The position numbers were made by a program, and so were the translations under genes. Shown one piece after another: positions 7,734 through 16,409 of a stretch of 64,000 nt of DNA. The notes under the pieces are model-generated. The model saw nothing but the letters and a program-made list of their open reading frames with translations, was not told the origin of the DNA and ran no database searches. The DNA is from Bog-756 sp052326605 (GTDB lineage Bacteria > Actinomycetota > Acidimicrobiia > Acidimicrobiales > RAAP-2). The first letter of the stretch is position 1, and each line of letters opens with the position of its first letter. The stretch spans positions 1-64,000 of the forward strand of contig JBKQMB010000043.1 of NCBI GenBank assembly GCA_052326605.1. The letters run 5' to 3'.

Positions 7734-9677
7734 GTGCCCGACACCACCGCCGACCCGAAGCCCCACCACCTCCTGCACCGCGTCGTCATCCGGTTCGCCG
7801 GCGACTCCGGTGACGGCATGCAGTTGACCGGGGACCGCTTCACGACGACGTCGGCGCTGCTGGGGAACGATCTGGCCACCTTCCCCGACTTCCCCGCCGA
7901 GATCCGGGCCCCTGCCGGGACACTGGCCGGGGTGTCGGCCTTCCAGGTGCACATCTCCGACCACGACATCTCGACGCCGGGTGACTCACCCAACGTGCTG
8001 GTGGCGATGAACCCGGCCGCCCTCAAGGCCAATCTGTCCATCCTGCCGAAGGGTGCCACGATCATCGTCAACGCCGATGCGTTCGATGAGCGCAGCCTGG
8101 CCAAGGCCGACTACGAGACCAACCCGCTCGAGGACGGGTCGCTATCCGCGTACACGGTGTACGAGGTCCCCATGACGTCGATCACCACCGAGGTGTCCAA
8201 GGACGCCGGGGTCAAGCCGCGTGACGCCGAGCGGTCCAAGAATTTCTTTGCTCTGGGGTTGATCAGCTGGCTCTACACCCGTCCCATCGAGGACACCATC
8301 GACTGGATCGAGGAGAGATACGCCGGCAAGCCGCTGGTGATGGAGGCCAATCTCCGGGCATTCAAGGCCGGCTACCACTTCGGGGAGACCGCCGAGCTGT
8401 TCGAGTCCTCCTACGAGGTGAAGCCCGCCGTGCAGAAGCACGGCGAGTACGTCAACATCACCGGCAACACGGCTGTCGCCTGGGGTCTGATCGCAGCCTC
8501 GGTGCGCAGCGGCCTGCCCCTGTTCCTCGGCACCTATCCGATCACCCCGGCCTCGGACATCCTCCACGAGCTGTCCAAGCACAAGCAGTTCGGCGTGCGC
8601 ACCTTTCAGGCCGAGGATGAGATCTCGGGCATCGGGGCCGCACTCGGGGCTGCGTTCGGTGGTTCCCTGGGTGTGACCACCACGTCGGGGCCGGGCCTCG
8701 ACCTCAAGTCGGAGACCATGGGGCTGGCCATCAGCCTCGAGCTCCCGCTGCTGATCATCGACGTGCAGCGCGGCGGTCCTTCGACCGGCCTCCCCACCAA
8801 GACGGAGCAGGCCGACCTGCTCCATGCCATGTACGGCCGCCACGGCGAGTCGCCTCTGCCCATAGTCGCGGCGAAGACGCCGTCCCACTGTTTCGAGGCG
8901 ACCCTGGAGGCGGTGCGACTGGCCGTCAAGTACCGCACACCGGTCATCCTGCTGTCGGATGGCTATCTGGCAAACGGGACCGAGCCGTGGCGGCTGCCGG
9001 ACATGGACGACCTCCCGTCGATCGAACCTGGCTTCGCCACGGAACCCAATCACACCGACGCCGAAGGCAACGAAGTCTTCTGGCCCTATGTCCGCGACGA
9101 GCAGACCCTGGCCCGACCGTGGGCACCCCCGGGGGTGGCCGGCCTCGAGCACCGGATCGGTGGGCTCGAGAAGGCGGACGGATCGGGGAACGTCTCCTAC
9201 GACGGCGGCAACCACGAGACGATGACCCGATTGCGGGCGGCCAAGATCGCCGGCATCGCCCTGGACATCCCGCCCACCGACCTCGACGCCGAGGACGGCG
9301 CCGAGGTCCTGGTGATTGGCTGGGGATCGACCTACGGGGCCATCGCCGCCGGTGTCGAACGGATCCGGGCACGGGGGCACAAGGTGGACCAGGCCCATCT
9401 GGTCCACCTCAATCCGTTCCCCGCCGACCTGGGGGAGGTGCTCGGGCGCTACCGGCGGGTACTGGTCCCCGAGGTCAACACGGGCCAGTTGAGCCGGCTG
9501 CTGCGTGCCGAATACCTGGTCGATGCCATCTCCTTCACCCAGGTCGAGGGCATTCCCTTCCGGGCAGCGGCCATGGAGGCGGCCATCCTTTGCCAGATCG
9601 AGAGCGCCGCCGGGAGTACGACCGGCCCCGGTGGAAATGGCTCGGCACCGTCCACTGGAAAGGCGACCGACCGATGA
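7734..9677 (+). CDS. korA: 2-oxoglutarate:ferredoxin oxidoreductase, fused gamma-alpha subunit
   Basis: With KorB this converts 2-oxoglutarate and CoA to succinyl-CoA, CO2 and reduced ferredoxin, a ferredoxin-linked step of the citric acid cycle. Residues about 1-190 are the gamma domain (FAGDSGDGMQLTGDRF near residue 22); the rest is the alpha domain with YPITPASDI and the conserved stretch around GPGLDLKSETMG. The length of 647 residues is usual for the actinobacterial fused form. The GTG start at 7734 follows AGGAG by six bases. The stop overlaps the korB start as ATGA, so the subunits are coupled. A ferredoxin gene lies at 63646-63882 of this window and could be an acceptor; that pairing is inference. 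Confidence 0.94.
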   Translation: MPDTTADPKPHHLLHRVVIRFAGDSGDGMQLTGDRFTTTSALLGNDLATFPDFPAEIRAPAGTLAGVSAFQVHISDHDISTPGDSPNVLVAMNPAALKANLSILPKGATIIVNADAFDERSLAKADYETNPLEDGSLSAYTVYEVPMTSITTEVSKDAGVKPRDAERSKNFFALGLISWLYTRPIEDTIDWIEERYAGKPLVMEANLRAFKAGYHFGETAELFESSYEVKPAVQKHGEYVNITGNTAVAWGLIAASVRSGLPLFLGTYPITPASDILHELSKHKQFGVRTFQAEDEISGIGAALGAAFGGSLGVTTTSGPGLDLKSETMGLAISLELPLLIIDVQRGGPSTGLPTKTEQADLLHAMYGRHGESPLPIVAAKTPSHCFEATLEAVRLAVKYRTPVILLSDGYLANGTEPWRLPDMDDLPSIEPGFATEPNHTDAEGNEVFWPYVRDEQTLARPWAPPGVAGLEHRIGGLEKADGSGNVSYDGGNHETMTRLRAAKIAGIALDIPPTDLDAEDGAEVLVIGWGSTYGAIAAGVERIRARGHKVDQAHLVHLNPFPADLGEVLGRYRRVLVPEVNTGQLSRLLRAEYLVDAISFTQVEGIPFRAAAMEAAILCQIESAAGSTTGPGGNGSAPSTGKATDR

Positions 9678-10720
9678 CCGACCTGGCCAACGCAGAGAAC
9701 ACCGGGGTCCCGGTCATGCTCACCACCCGCAAGGACTGGTCCTCGGACCAGGAGGTCCGATGGTGCCCCGGATGCGGGGACTACTCCATTCTGTCCGCCG
9801 TCCAGATGCTGATGCCCGACCTCGGCGTCCGCCGCGAAAGCACAGTGTTCCTCTCGGGAATCGGGTGCGCGGCGCGCTTCCCCTACTACATGAACACCTA
9901 CGGCATGCACTCGATCCACGGCCGGGCGCCGGCCATCGCCACGGGACTGGCCACCACCCGGCCCGACCTGGACGTGTGGGTGGTCACCGGCGACGGCGAC
10001 TCGCTGTCCATCGGGGGCAACCACCTGATCCACGCCCTTCGCCGCAACGTCAACCTCACCATCTTGCTGTTCAACAACCAGATCTACGGGTTGACCAAGG
10101 GCCAGTACTCACCGACCTCGGAGATGGCCAAGGTCACCAAGTCGACCCCCTTCGGATCGCTCGAGCAGCCGTTCAACCCGTTGAGCCTGGCCCTCGGTGC
10201 CGAGGCCGGTTTCGTGGCCCGCACCCACGACATGGACCGCAAGCACATGATGGAGACGTTCCGCCGGGCCCATGACCACAACGGTGCTTCATTCGTGGAG
10301 ATCTACCAGAACTGCAACGTCTTCAACGACGGGGCGTTCGAGGGGATCACCGGAAAGGATCACCGGGCCGACATGCTGATCCGCCTGGTGCACGGCGAGC
10401 CCATCCGCTTCGGGGCGGAGGGTGAGCACGGGGTCGTCAATCACCGCGACGGATCGGTGGAGGTGGTCGAGGTGGCCGACGTAGGGGAATCGGCGCTGCT
10501 GGTGCACGACGAGCACCGTGAGAACCCCGGCCTGGCCTTCCAGTTGAGCCGCCTGTCGCGGGGCCCGCACGAGCCGACGCCGATCGGCGTGCTGCGCGAC
10601 GTGGAGCGGCCCGAGTACGGCGCCCAGATGGCCGCGCAGATCGAGGACGCAACGGCCCGACGGGGCCCGGGTGACCTGCGGGCACTGCTCCGTTCCGGTT
10701 CGTCCTGGACGGTGGAGTAG
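9674..10720 (+). CDS. korB: 2-oxoglutarate:ferredoxin oxidoreductase, beta subunit
   Basis: This subunit binds thiamine pyrophosphate and a [4Fe-4S] cluster for the KorAB complex. Visible cluster cysteines are C31 and C34 (WCPGCGDYS), with further cysteines in SGIGCAARF and YQNCNVF. The thiamine pyrophosphate motif is GDGD followed by FNNQIYGLTKGQ. The protein has 348 residues. ATG 9674 overlaps the korA stop by four bases, and an upstream extension in this frame only reads across korA. A 54-base gap separates it from the following DUF1697 gene. Confidence 0.95.
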   Translation: MTDLANAENTGVPVMLTTRKDWSSDQEVRWCPGCGDYSILSAVQMLMPDLGVRRESTVFLSGIGCAARFPYYMNTYGMHSIHGRAPAIATGLATTRPDLDVWVVTGDGDSLSIGGNHLIHALRRNVNLTILLFNNQIYGLTKGQYSPTSEMAKVTKSTPFGSLEQPFNPLSLALGAEAGFVARTHDMDRKHMMETFRRAHDHNGASFVEIYQNCNVFNDGAFEGITGKDHRADMLIRLVHGEPIRFGAEGEHGVVNHRDGSVEVVEVADVGESALLVHDEHRENPGLAFQLSRLSRGPHEPTPIGVLRDVERPEYGAQMAAQIEDATARRGPGDLRALLRSGSSWTVE

Positions 10721-10774
10721 TCGCTGTCCCGTCCGGTCGGGCGACCAGGCCCCGAGCCCGGGGGAGCGGTCCCG

Positions 10775-11341
10775 GTGGGCGTGTTCGTGGCGATGCTGCG
10801 CAGCATCAATGTGGGTGGGCGCAATCGCGTGGCCATGCCCGACCTCCGCGATCTCATGATCGGCCTCGGTTTCGGTGACGTGGCCACCTACGTGCAGAGC
10901 GGAAACGTGGTCTTCACCTCGTCCGGCACCCCTGGGGCCGCGGCCAGGGCCATCGAGGAGCGGATCGCCGCAGACCTGGGCCTCGAGATCCCGGTGGTTG
11001 CCAGGACAGCCGGCCAACTCCTCGACCTCGTCGACAGCAATCTGCTGGCGGACGCGGACGAGGACCCGACGAGGCTCCATGTGACCTTCCTGTCCGCCCC
11101 ACCTGATCAACGCAAGTTTGCCGCCCTTGCCGCTCTGGAGGGCCGGCTCGGTGCCGACCGGTTCGAAGTGGTCGGACAGGACGTCGTGCTCCACTGCCCC
11201 GGCGGGTACGGCGAGACCAAGTTGAACAACGCCTACTTCGAGCGGCGCCTGGGGGTCACTGCCACCACCCGCAACTGGCGGACGGTGTGCACGCTGGCCG
11301 GCATGGCCGGTACAGCCGGCACAGGGGCCCAGCCGGCGTAG
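10775..11341 (+). CDS. DUF1697 family protein
   Basis: A 188-residue cytoplasmic protein of the DUF1697 family, recognised from the N-terminus (FVAMLRSINVGGRNRVAM), the phrase YVQSGNVVF and the C-terminal region LNNAYFERRLGVTATTRNW. No biochemical role is established for the family that I can rely on. The GTG at 10775 follows GGGGGAG at a good distance; the GTG at 10781 is an alternative two codons in. It may be cotranscribed with korAB, 54 bases away, but nothing in the sequence links their functions. The next gene is convergent. Confidence 0.85.
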   Translation: MGVFVAMLRSINVGGRNRVAMPDLRDLMIGLGFGDVATYVQSGNVVFTSSGTPGAAARAIEERIAADLGLEIPVVARTAGQLLDLVDSNLLADADEDPTRLHVTFLSAPPDQRKFAALAALEGRLGADRFEVVGQDVVLHCPGGYGETKLNNAYFERRLGVTATTRNWRTVCTLAGMAGTAGTGAQPA

Positions 11342-11387
11342 GGGCATCGATGGTAGGGACCCCAGATCGGGGCCTGACCGGCATCCG

Positions 11388-12635
11388 TTACGGAGCGGCC
11401 GGGGTGGAGCCGCCGGCCACCGGAGGTTGTGCCGGGGTGTAGGTGGCGTAATCACCGTCGCCGTTCATCACCATGCAGAACCGGTTACCCGTGCAGGACA
11501 CCGTGGTCGGGTCCCCGGTGTACTCGGTCGCGGTCGGAATCACCTTCTGTGGTGCGGACCACGAGCTGCCGTTCCACGCCACGACTGATCCGCCGCGGTC
11601 GGCGGCGAGACAGAACGAGATGGTCGGGCAGGAGATCGAGTCGAGGCCACCCCGGGGGTCGACGGTCTGCAGTGGCGACCAGCTCTTGCCGGTGATGCGG
11701 TACGACACGCCGGTGTCGCGCACGATGGCGCACAGGGTGGAGGTCGGGCAGGCGACGGCGCCGGCCTGTGCCGTGGCTGCATCCGGTGCGGCGGTCCAGG
11801 GTGCCGGTTCCTCGTGCCAGGTTCCGCCGTCCCAGTCGAGGATCGACGTGCCTACCACGGCGATGCAGGACGAGCTCGAGGAGCACCACACGCCGATAGC
11901 GCCCGCCTGGTAGAGCGCGGTGCTCGGGGTGCCGAAGGATTGCGGCGGCAGCCAGGCCCCGTCTCTCAGGGTGTAGGTGTGGCCGGTGTTGTCGACGACC
12001 GCGCAGAAGGTGGACGTGGGGCACGAGACGGCGACACTCCTCGAGCCAGCGTGGCCCGGCCCGGGGTCGGACGGGTTGGCCGGTAGGGTCGGCCCCATTC
12101 CGAGGGAGGAGGGCACCGACCAGTTGGTCCCGTCGCCGGTGCTGACGTGTCCCGAGCCGTCCACGATCATGCAGAACGGCCCTCCGGTGCAGGCGACGGC
12201 GGGGAGGACCGGGGCCACGGTCGGTCCGACGGCCGGGGCCGCGTAGTAGACGGACGGTTCGGACCAGGCGGCCCCGTCCCACGAGACGGTGACTCCCGAC
12301 CCGGTGGTGTCACTGGCGTCGGCAGTGTTGGCGCCGCCTCCGACCGCGACGCACAAGGTGTCCGAGATGCACGACAGCGAGGTGAATCCCCCTCCCGGGG
12401 GGAGGCTGGTGAGGGACCCGGTCCACCCTGGTGCCTGGACGACCGGGGCGACCACGGTGGTCGGCGTGGCCGATGGCAGGGTCGTGGTCGTGGTGGGGAC
12501 GGTGCTGGTGGTGGGGCTGGTCGACACGGTCGCCCCGTGGTGCGTCGCGCCAGGAGCCACCGACGCCTGCGTGGAGCAGGCGGCTGCCGTGATCATCAAT
12601 GCCGCGCAGGACGCTCCTGCGGCGAACCGCCTCAT
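11388..12635 (-). CDS. Secreted lipoprotein with seven C-x5-C repeats (predicted beta-propeller)
   Basis: The function is unknown. Residues 1-20 form a lipoprotein signal ending at MITAAAC; a Thr/Pro-rich spacer follows. Then seven repeats each carry one pair of cysteines five residues apart: CISDTLC, CTGGPFC, CPTSTFC, CSSSSSC, CPTSTLC, CPTISFC, CTGNRFC. Each pair is followed by a small hydrophobic strand such as AVVD, and most repeats have a WDG or DGxxW phrase. Seven repeats of this size suggest a seven-bladed propeller with one disulfide per blade, which is inference. ATG 12635 follows AGGGGGCAGG; the open frame extends further upstream to 13109 but overlaps the DUF1015 gene and is not used. 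The product has 415 residues. Confidence 0.85.
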   Translation of the reverse strand: MRRFAAGASCAALMITAAACSTQASVAPGATHHGATVSTSPTTSTVPTTTTTLPSATPTTVVAPVVQAPGWTGSLTSLPPGGGFTSLSCISDTLCVAVGGGANTADASDTTGSGVTVSWDGAAWSEPSVYYAAPAVGPTVAPVLPAVACTGGPFCMIVDGSGHVSTGDGTNWSVPSSLGMGPTLPANPSDPGPGHAGSRSVAVSCPTSTFCAVVDNTGHTYTLRDGAWLPPQSFGTPSTALYQAGAIGVWCSSSSSCIAVVGTSILDWDGGTWHEEPAPWTAAPDAATAQAGAVACPTSTLCAIVRDTGVSYRITGKSWSPLQTVDPRGGLDSISCPTISFCLAADRGGSVVAWNGSSWSAPQKVIPTATEYTGDPTTVSCTGNRFCMVMNGDGDYATYTPAQPPVAGGSTPAAP

Positions 12636-12682
12636 TGCCACCTGCCCCCTGACGTGGGTTCGAACGCATTGACCGACCTTGG

Positions 12683-12688
12683 AGGCTA
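12683..12688 (-). promoter_or_regulatory. Putative -10 box of the seven-repeat lipoprotein gene
   Basis: The minus strand reads TAGCCT about 48 bases before ATG 12635, within the 97-base gap after the DUF1015 gene, so the lipoprotein gene may have its own promoter. Confidence 0.3.
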
Positions 12689-12732
12689 GTGGGCGCAGGG
12701 GTGCACGCCAACGGCGCCCCCCGGTGGCGTGC

Positions 12733-13947
12733 CTACCCGGGCTCCTCGAGCGTGCGGAACACCATCCCGGTGCGGGGCTTGGGGCGGAAGTACGTGGTCT
12801 TCGGTGGCATACGACGGCCGTTGCGGGCCCATTCGGCAATCTGGCCCACGGACACCGGACGCAAGAGGACGGCCGCCTGGGCGCGCTCGGTTCCGACCTC
12901 CCGGATTGCCTCTTGCCACGAATTGGAGAATTCGAGATCGTGATCGGGGAGCTCGGCGATGACCAGGGCAACCATGGAGGAGTCCAGTCCGGCCCCGGCG
13001 GCCTCCGCTGTCCCGTCCTTCGGGGAGAGCATCCAGGCGCCCGAAGGCATGACCAGCGCCAAGGCACCCGATGCACCCAGGGCACCGGTGGTCCGCTCGT
13101 CGAAGTCACCGGCCCGGGTCACCTCGAACCACGAGGCAAACGCGTCGACCAGGTCGAGCCCGTCGGGGAGCCCCGAGAGTACACGGTGGATAGGACCCAC
13201 GTCGAGTTGCTCCTCGGAAAGCTCGACCACCAGGGCCATGAGCAGGTCGGCCCCCGCCCGCCCGGTGCCGGCCGACGAGCTCCCCGGTCGGACCGGCTCG
13301 CGACGGTAGGTGAGGGCCGTCTCGTACCGGTGGTGGCCGTCGGCCACCACCAGTGGGGAGGTCGCCACCGAGTCGCGGACGGCGTCGATGGTCTCGGGGT
13401 CGTCGAGGACCCACAGCTCGTGGCGCACCCCGTCGTCGTCGACGGCCTCCATATCGGGCGGCGCGCTCTGCACGAAGTGCCCGGTGAGCCCGGGGCTCAG
13501 GGACAGGCCCCAGATGGGGGAGAGGTTGGCCCTGGTCGACCGGAGCAACTCGAGCCGGTCGGTCTTCGCCTTGGGCAAAGTCTGCTCGTGGGGGAGGATC
13601 GATCCGGCGCTCTGGTCGTCGATGCCCACGGCGCCGATCACACCGTTGGTGGCGTGTCCGTCGGGCGACGTCATGCGGTATGCGTAGAGGGCGGGCGAAG
13701 GGTCGCGGAGCAGGATTCCCTGCTCCTGCCACTCCTCCAGCAGCCTGGCCGCGTTGGCATACCGGTCGAGGCCGGCCCGGTGGTCGGGTTCCGGGAGCTC
13801 CACCCGGACGGCGTTCGCGCTGTGCCTTGCCGCCAGGAGGGCCCGCTCCTGGGGGTCGATCACGTCGTAGGGCGGTGCGACGACCATCGAGGGATCGACC
13901 CGTGAGGCGTCGTACCGGAGTCCGGTGAACGGTTCGAATCGAGGCAT
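12733..13947 (-). CDS. DUF1015 family protein
   Basis: A cytoplasmic protein of about 405 residues in the DUF1015 family, recognised from the start MPRFEPFTGLRYD, the phrase VAPPYDVI and VVADGHHRYETALTYR in the middle. Some archaeal relatives are ADP-dependent serine kinases, but I do not see enough to transfer that activity. I chose ATG 13947: on the minus strand TAATCA lies six bases before it, a near match to the leaderless -10 pattern of this genome, and relatives begin with this sequence. GTG 13953 is two codons upstream. The gene is divergent from the MFS transporter at 14070. Confidence 0.85.
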   Translation of the reverse strand: MPRFEPFTGLRYDASRVDPSMVVAPPYDVIDPQERALLAARHSANAVRVELPEPDHRAGLDRYANAARLLEEWQEQGILLRDPSPALYAYRMTSPDGHATNGVIGAVGIDDQSAGSILPHEQTLPKAKTDRLELLRSTRANLSPIWGLSLSPGLTGHFVQSAPPDMEAVDDDGVRHELWVLDDPETIDAVRDSVATSPLVVADGHHRYETALTYRREPVRPGSSSAGTGRAGADLLMALVVELSEEQLDVGPIHRVLSGLPDGLDLVDAFASWFEVTRAGDFDERTTGALGASGALALVMPSGAWMLSPKDGTAEAAGAGLDSSMVALVIAELPDHDLEFSNSWQEAIREVGTERAQAAVLLRPVSVGQIAEWARNGRRMPPKTTYFRPKPRTGMVFRTLEEPG

Positions 13948-14057
13948 GGCCACTGATTAGCACATCGCCGTACCGGGCCCTGCGCCCCGGGAGGCCGGGT
14001 CGGCCGGCCGGTCCGGCGCCGGAGGACTCGGCCCATCGAGTGAAATGCACGTTGACG

Positions 14058-14063
14058 TAAACT
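14058..14063 (+). promoter_or_regulatory. TAAACT -10 box, leaderless start of the DHA2 transporter
   Basis: TAAACT lies six bases before GTG 14070, placing the transcription start at the start codon. The 115-base region is shared with the divergent DUF1015 gene. No operator for the MerR protein encoded downstream was recognised. Confidence 0.5.
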
Positions 14064-14069
14064 GCTGGG

Positions 14070-15860
14070 GTGACCGTCACCGGGACATCGGGGGTTCCGA
14101 CCGCGGCCGAGGGGCGGGCCCGCTGGGTGGTCCTGTCGAACACCACGCTCGGGGTGTTCATCGCGATGCTCAACCAGTCCATCGTGATCATCTCGTTACC
14201 GGCCATCTTCCGGGGCATCCACCTCGATCCGTTGCAGCCGTCCAACATCGGCTACCTCCTCTGGTTGCTGCAGGGATACATGGTCGTCACCGCGGTGCTG
14301 GTCGTTACCTTCGGGCGCATCGGCGACATCTTCGGCCGGGTGCGCATGTACAACGCGGGCTTCGCAGTTTTCACCGCGGCATCGATCGCCCTGGCGCTGA
14401 TGCCGTTCACCGGGACCACCGGGGCGAGCGCGCTGATCGGGTTGCGAGTGGTCCAGGGCATCGGCGGTGCCCTGCTGATGGCCAACTCGACCGCCATCCT
14501 GACGGATGCCTTCCCGCCCGAGAAGCGTGGGTTCGCGCTCGGCTTCAACATCATGGCCGGCGTATCGGCGACGTTCCTCGGTCTCGTCGCAGGTGGTCTC
14601 CTGGCCGGCATCAACTGGCGCCTGGTCTTCCTGGTCAGCGTTCCGTTCGGACTGTTCGGGACGGTATGGGCCTACCTCAAGCTGCCCGACAACGGCGTGC
14701 GCTCGCCGGCCCGGATCGACTACCTGGGGAACGTCGCCTTCGCAGGGGGACTGGTCCTGGTGATGATGGGCCTGACGTACGGCTTGGAGCCCTATGGCGG
14801 CCGGTCGATGGGGTGGGCCAGTCCCTCGGTGGATGCGGAGCTGCTCGGCGGAGTCGCCCTCCTCCTCCTGTTCGTCTACGTGGAGAAGCGGGTCACCGAT
14901 CCGATGTTCCACATCAGCCTGTTCCGTATCCGGGCGTTCCTCGGCTCCAACATCGCCCTGTTGTGCTCGAGCATGGGGCGCGGCGGCCTGCAGTTCATGT
15001 TGATCCTCTGGCTGCAGGGCATCTGGCTGCCCCTCCACGGGTTCTCGTTCGAGTCGACCCCGTTGTGGGCCGGCATCTACCTGGTGCCGATGTCGGTCGG
15101 GTTTCTGGCCACCGGCCCGGTCGCCGGAAGGCTCTCGGACCGGTACGGGCAGAGGTGGTTCTCCACCCTGGGGATGACCACTGCCGCCGGTACCTTCCTC
15201 CTCCTGCTGGCGCTGCCGGTGGACTTCCCCTACCCCCTCTTCGCCCTCTTGATCCTGGTCAATGGGCTCGGTGTCGGGATGTTCTCCGCTCCGAACACCA
15301 CCACGGTGATGAACAGCGTGCCCGCCGAGGACCGTGGCGCCGCATCGGGGATGCGGGCCACCTCGATGAACGCCGGATTCGTACTGTCCATCGGCATCTT
15401 CTTCTCGTTGATGGTCGTGGGCCTGTCGGCCCACCTCCCCGCAGCACTGGGTCACGGCCTCATGGGCCAGGGGGTGCCGGGCCCCACCGCGGCCAGGGTC
15501 GCCGCCCTGCCGGCGGTCGCCACCCTGTTCGCCGCGTTCCTCGGCGTGAACCCGATGCGCCAGCTGCTCGGACCGAACGTCCTCCACCAGGTCGGCATGG
15601 CCCATGCCCAGGTGATCACCGGCAAGTCCTTTTTCCCCTCGCTCATCTCCGGTCCCTTCCACAGTGGCCTCGAGGTCGCCTTCGCTGCCTCTGCCTTGCT
15701 CTGCGGGTTGGCTGCGGGATTCAGCTGGTGGGCCGGCGACTGTCGGCCGTCCAGGGAAGAGCTGTCGGAGGCCCTCGCCCACGAGTCGTTCGTCGGCGGC
15801 CACTCCACGGCTCCGATCGACGGGATCGACGCCGCCCTACCCGATGTGGTGGAGGTATGA
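14070..15860 (+). CDS. MFS drug transporter, DHA2 (14-helix) family
   Basis: An inner-membrane proton-driven exporter. The protein has 596 residues with about 14 hydrophobic segments. The DHA2 features seen are the N-terminal phrase GVFIAMLNQSIVIISLPAIF, the loop motif FGRIGDIFGRVRMYNAG between helices 2 and 3, and GLRVVQGIGGALLMANS. The substrate cannot be told. It starts at GTG 14070 with a leaderless promoter. Its stop overlaps the start of a MerR regulator as ATGA, so the regulator is translated with the pump and probably controls it; a drug-responsive feedback loop is the usual logic but is not shown here. Confidence 0.9.
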   Translation: MTVTGTSGVPTAAEGRARWVVLSNTTLGVFIAMLNQSIVIISLPAIFRGIHLDPLQPSNIGYLLWLLQGYMVVTAVLVVTFGRIGDIFGRVRMYNAGFAVFTAASIALALMPFTGTTGASALIGLRVVQGIGGALLMANSTAILTDAFPPEKRGFALGFNIMAGVSATFLGLVAGGLLAGINWRLVFLVSVPFGLFGTVWAYLKLPDNGVRSPARIDYLGNVAFAGGLVLVMMGLTYGLEPYGGRSMGWASPSVDAELLGGVALLLLFVYVEKRVTDPMFHISLFRIRAFLGSNIALLCSSMGRGGLQFMLILWLQGIWLPLHGFSFESTPLWAGIYLVPMSVGFLATGPVAGRLSDRYGQRWFSTLGMTTAAGTFLLLLALPVDFPYPLFALLILVNGLGVGMFSAPNTTTVMNSVPAEDRGAASGMRATSMNAGFVLSIGIFFSLMVVGLSAHLPAALGHGLMGQGVPGPTAARVAALPAVATLFAAFLGVNPMRQLLGPNVLHQVGMAHAQVITGKSFFPSLISGPFHSGLEVAFAASALLCGLAAGFSWWAGDCRPSREELSEALAHESFVGGHSTAPIDGIDAALPDVVEV

Positions 15861-16348
15861 ACGACAGCGAGAACACCGGCGACGGTCGAGCCGAATTCGA
15901 CGAGGGCGGCGGCCTGGCACTGCTGCGGATCGGTGAGGCAGCCGAACTCGCCGAGGTGTCGCCGCGCACGCTGCGCTGGTACGAGGAGATCGGCCTGCTG
16001 GCCCCGACCGGCCACTCCGCCGGGGGAGCGCGGCGCTACAGCGGAGACGACCTGCGCCGGATCTTCCACATACGGGAACTGCAGTCCCTGCTCGGGATCG
16101 ACCTGGGGGGGATCCGGGACATCCTCCACGGCGAGGATGCCCTGAACGGCCTCCGCCGGGAGTACCGGGCCGGAGCAGACCTGGCCCGGAGACGGGAGAT
16201 CCTCCTCGAGGCGAAGGTGATCAACGAGAAGCTGCGGGCAGTGGTGGCCGCCCGCCAGGAGCTCCTGGCCACCATGATGCAGCGATTGGAGGTGCAGGCG
16301 GCCCGCTGCGTCGAACTCCTGGGCGACTGCGACGCGGGCACCGGATAG
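15857..16348 (+). CDS. MerR-family transcriptional regulator
   Basis: A DNA-binding regulator of 163 residues. The winged helix-turn-helix spans about residues 22-90: LRIGEAAELAEVSPRTLRWY, EEIGLLAPTGH and RRYSGDDLRRI. A coiled-coil dimer helix follows (about residues 110-150). It has no N-terminal metal-binding cysteine pattern; the two late cysteines (ARCVELLGDC) are not in the metal-sensor arrangement. It begins at ATG 15857 after GGTGGAGGT, overlapping the transporter stop by four bases. This arrangement makes it the probable regulator of the DHA2 pump. Confidence 0.9.
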   Translation: MNDSENTGDGRAEFDEGGGLALLRIGEAAELAEVSPRTLRWYEEIGLLAPTGHSAGGARRYSGDDLRRIFHIRELQSLLGIDLGGIRDILHGEDALNGLRREYRAGADLARRREILLEAKVINEKLRAVVAARQELLATMMQRLEVQAARCVELLGDCDAGTG

Positions 16349-16360
16349 CCGGGCACCGGA

Positions 16361-16379
16361 CGGCCGGTCGGCCCGGCCG
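16361..16379. terminator. Hairpin between convergent merR and MFS genes
   Basis: A perfect seven-base stem, CGGCCGG (16361-16367) and CCGGCCG (16373-16379), around the loop TCGGC, placed between two convergent genes. There is no T-run on either strand, so termination at this site is inferred from position and stem strength. Confidence 0.45.
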
Positions 16380-16409
16380 ATCTAGGACACGCGTGCCGAT
16401 CCGGCCTGC

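Noticed and set aside
14196..15803. Long minus-strand frame opposite the DHA2 transporter
   Set aside because: High GC makes long antisense frames; this one is Gln/Gly/His/Arg-rich with no domain, while the plus strand is a clear transporter.
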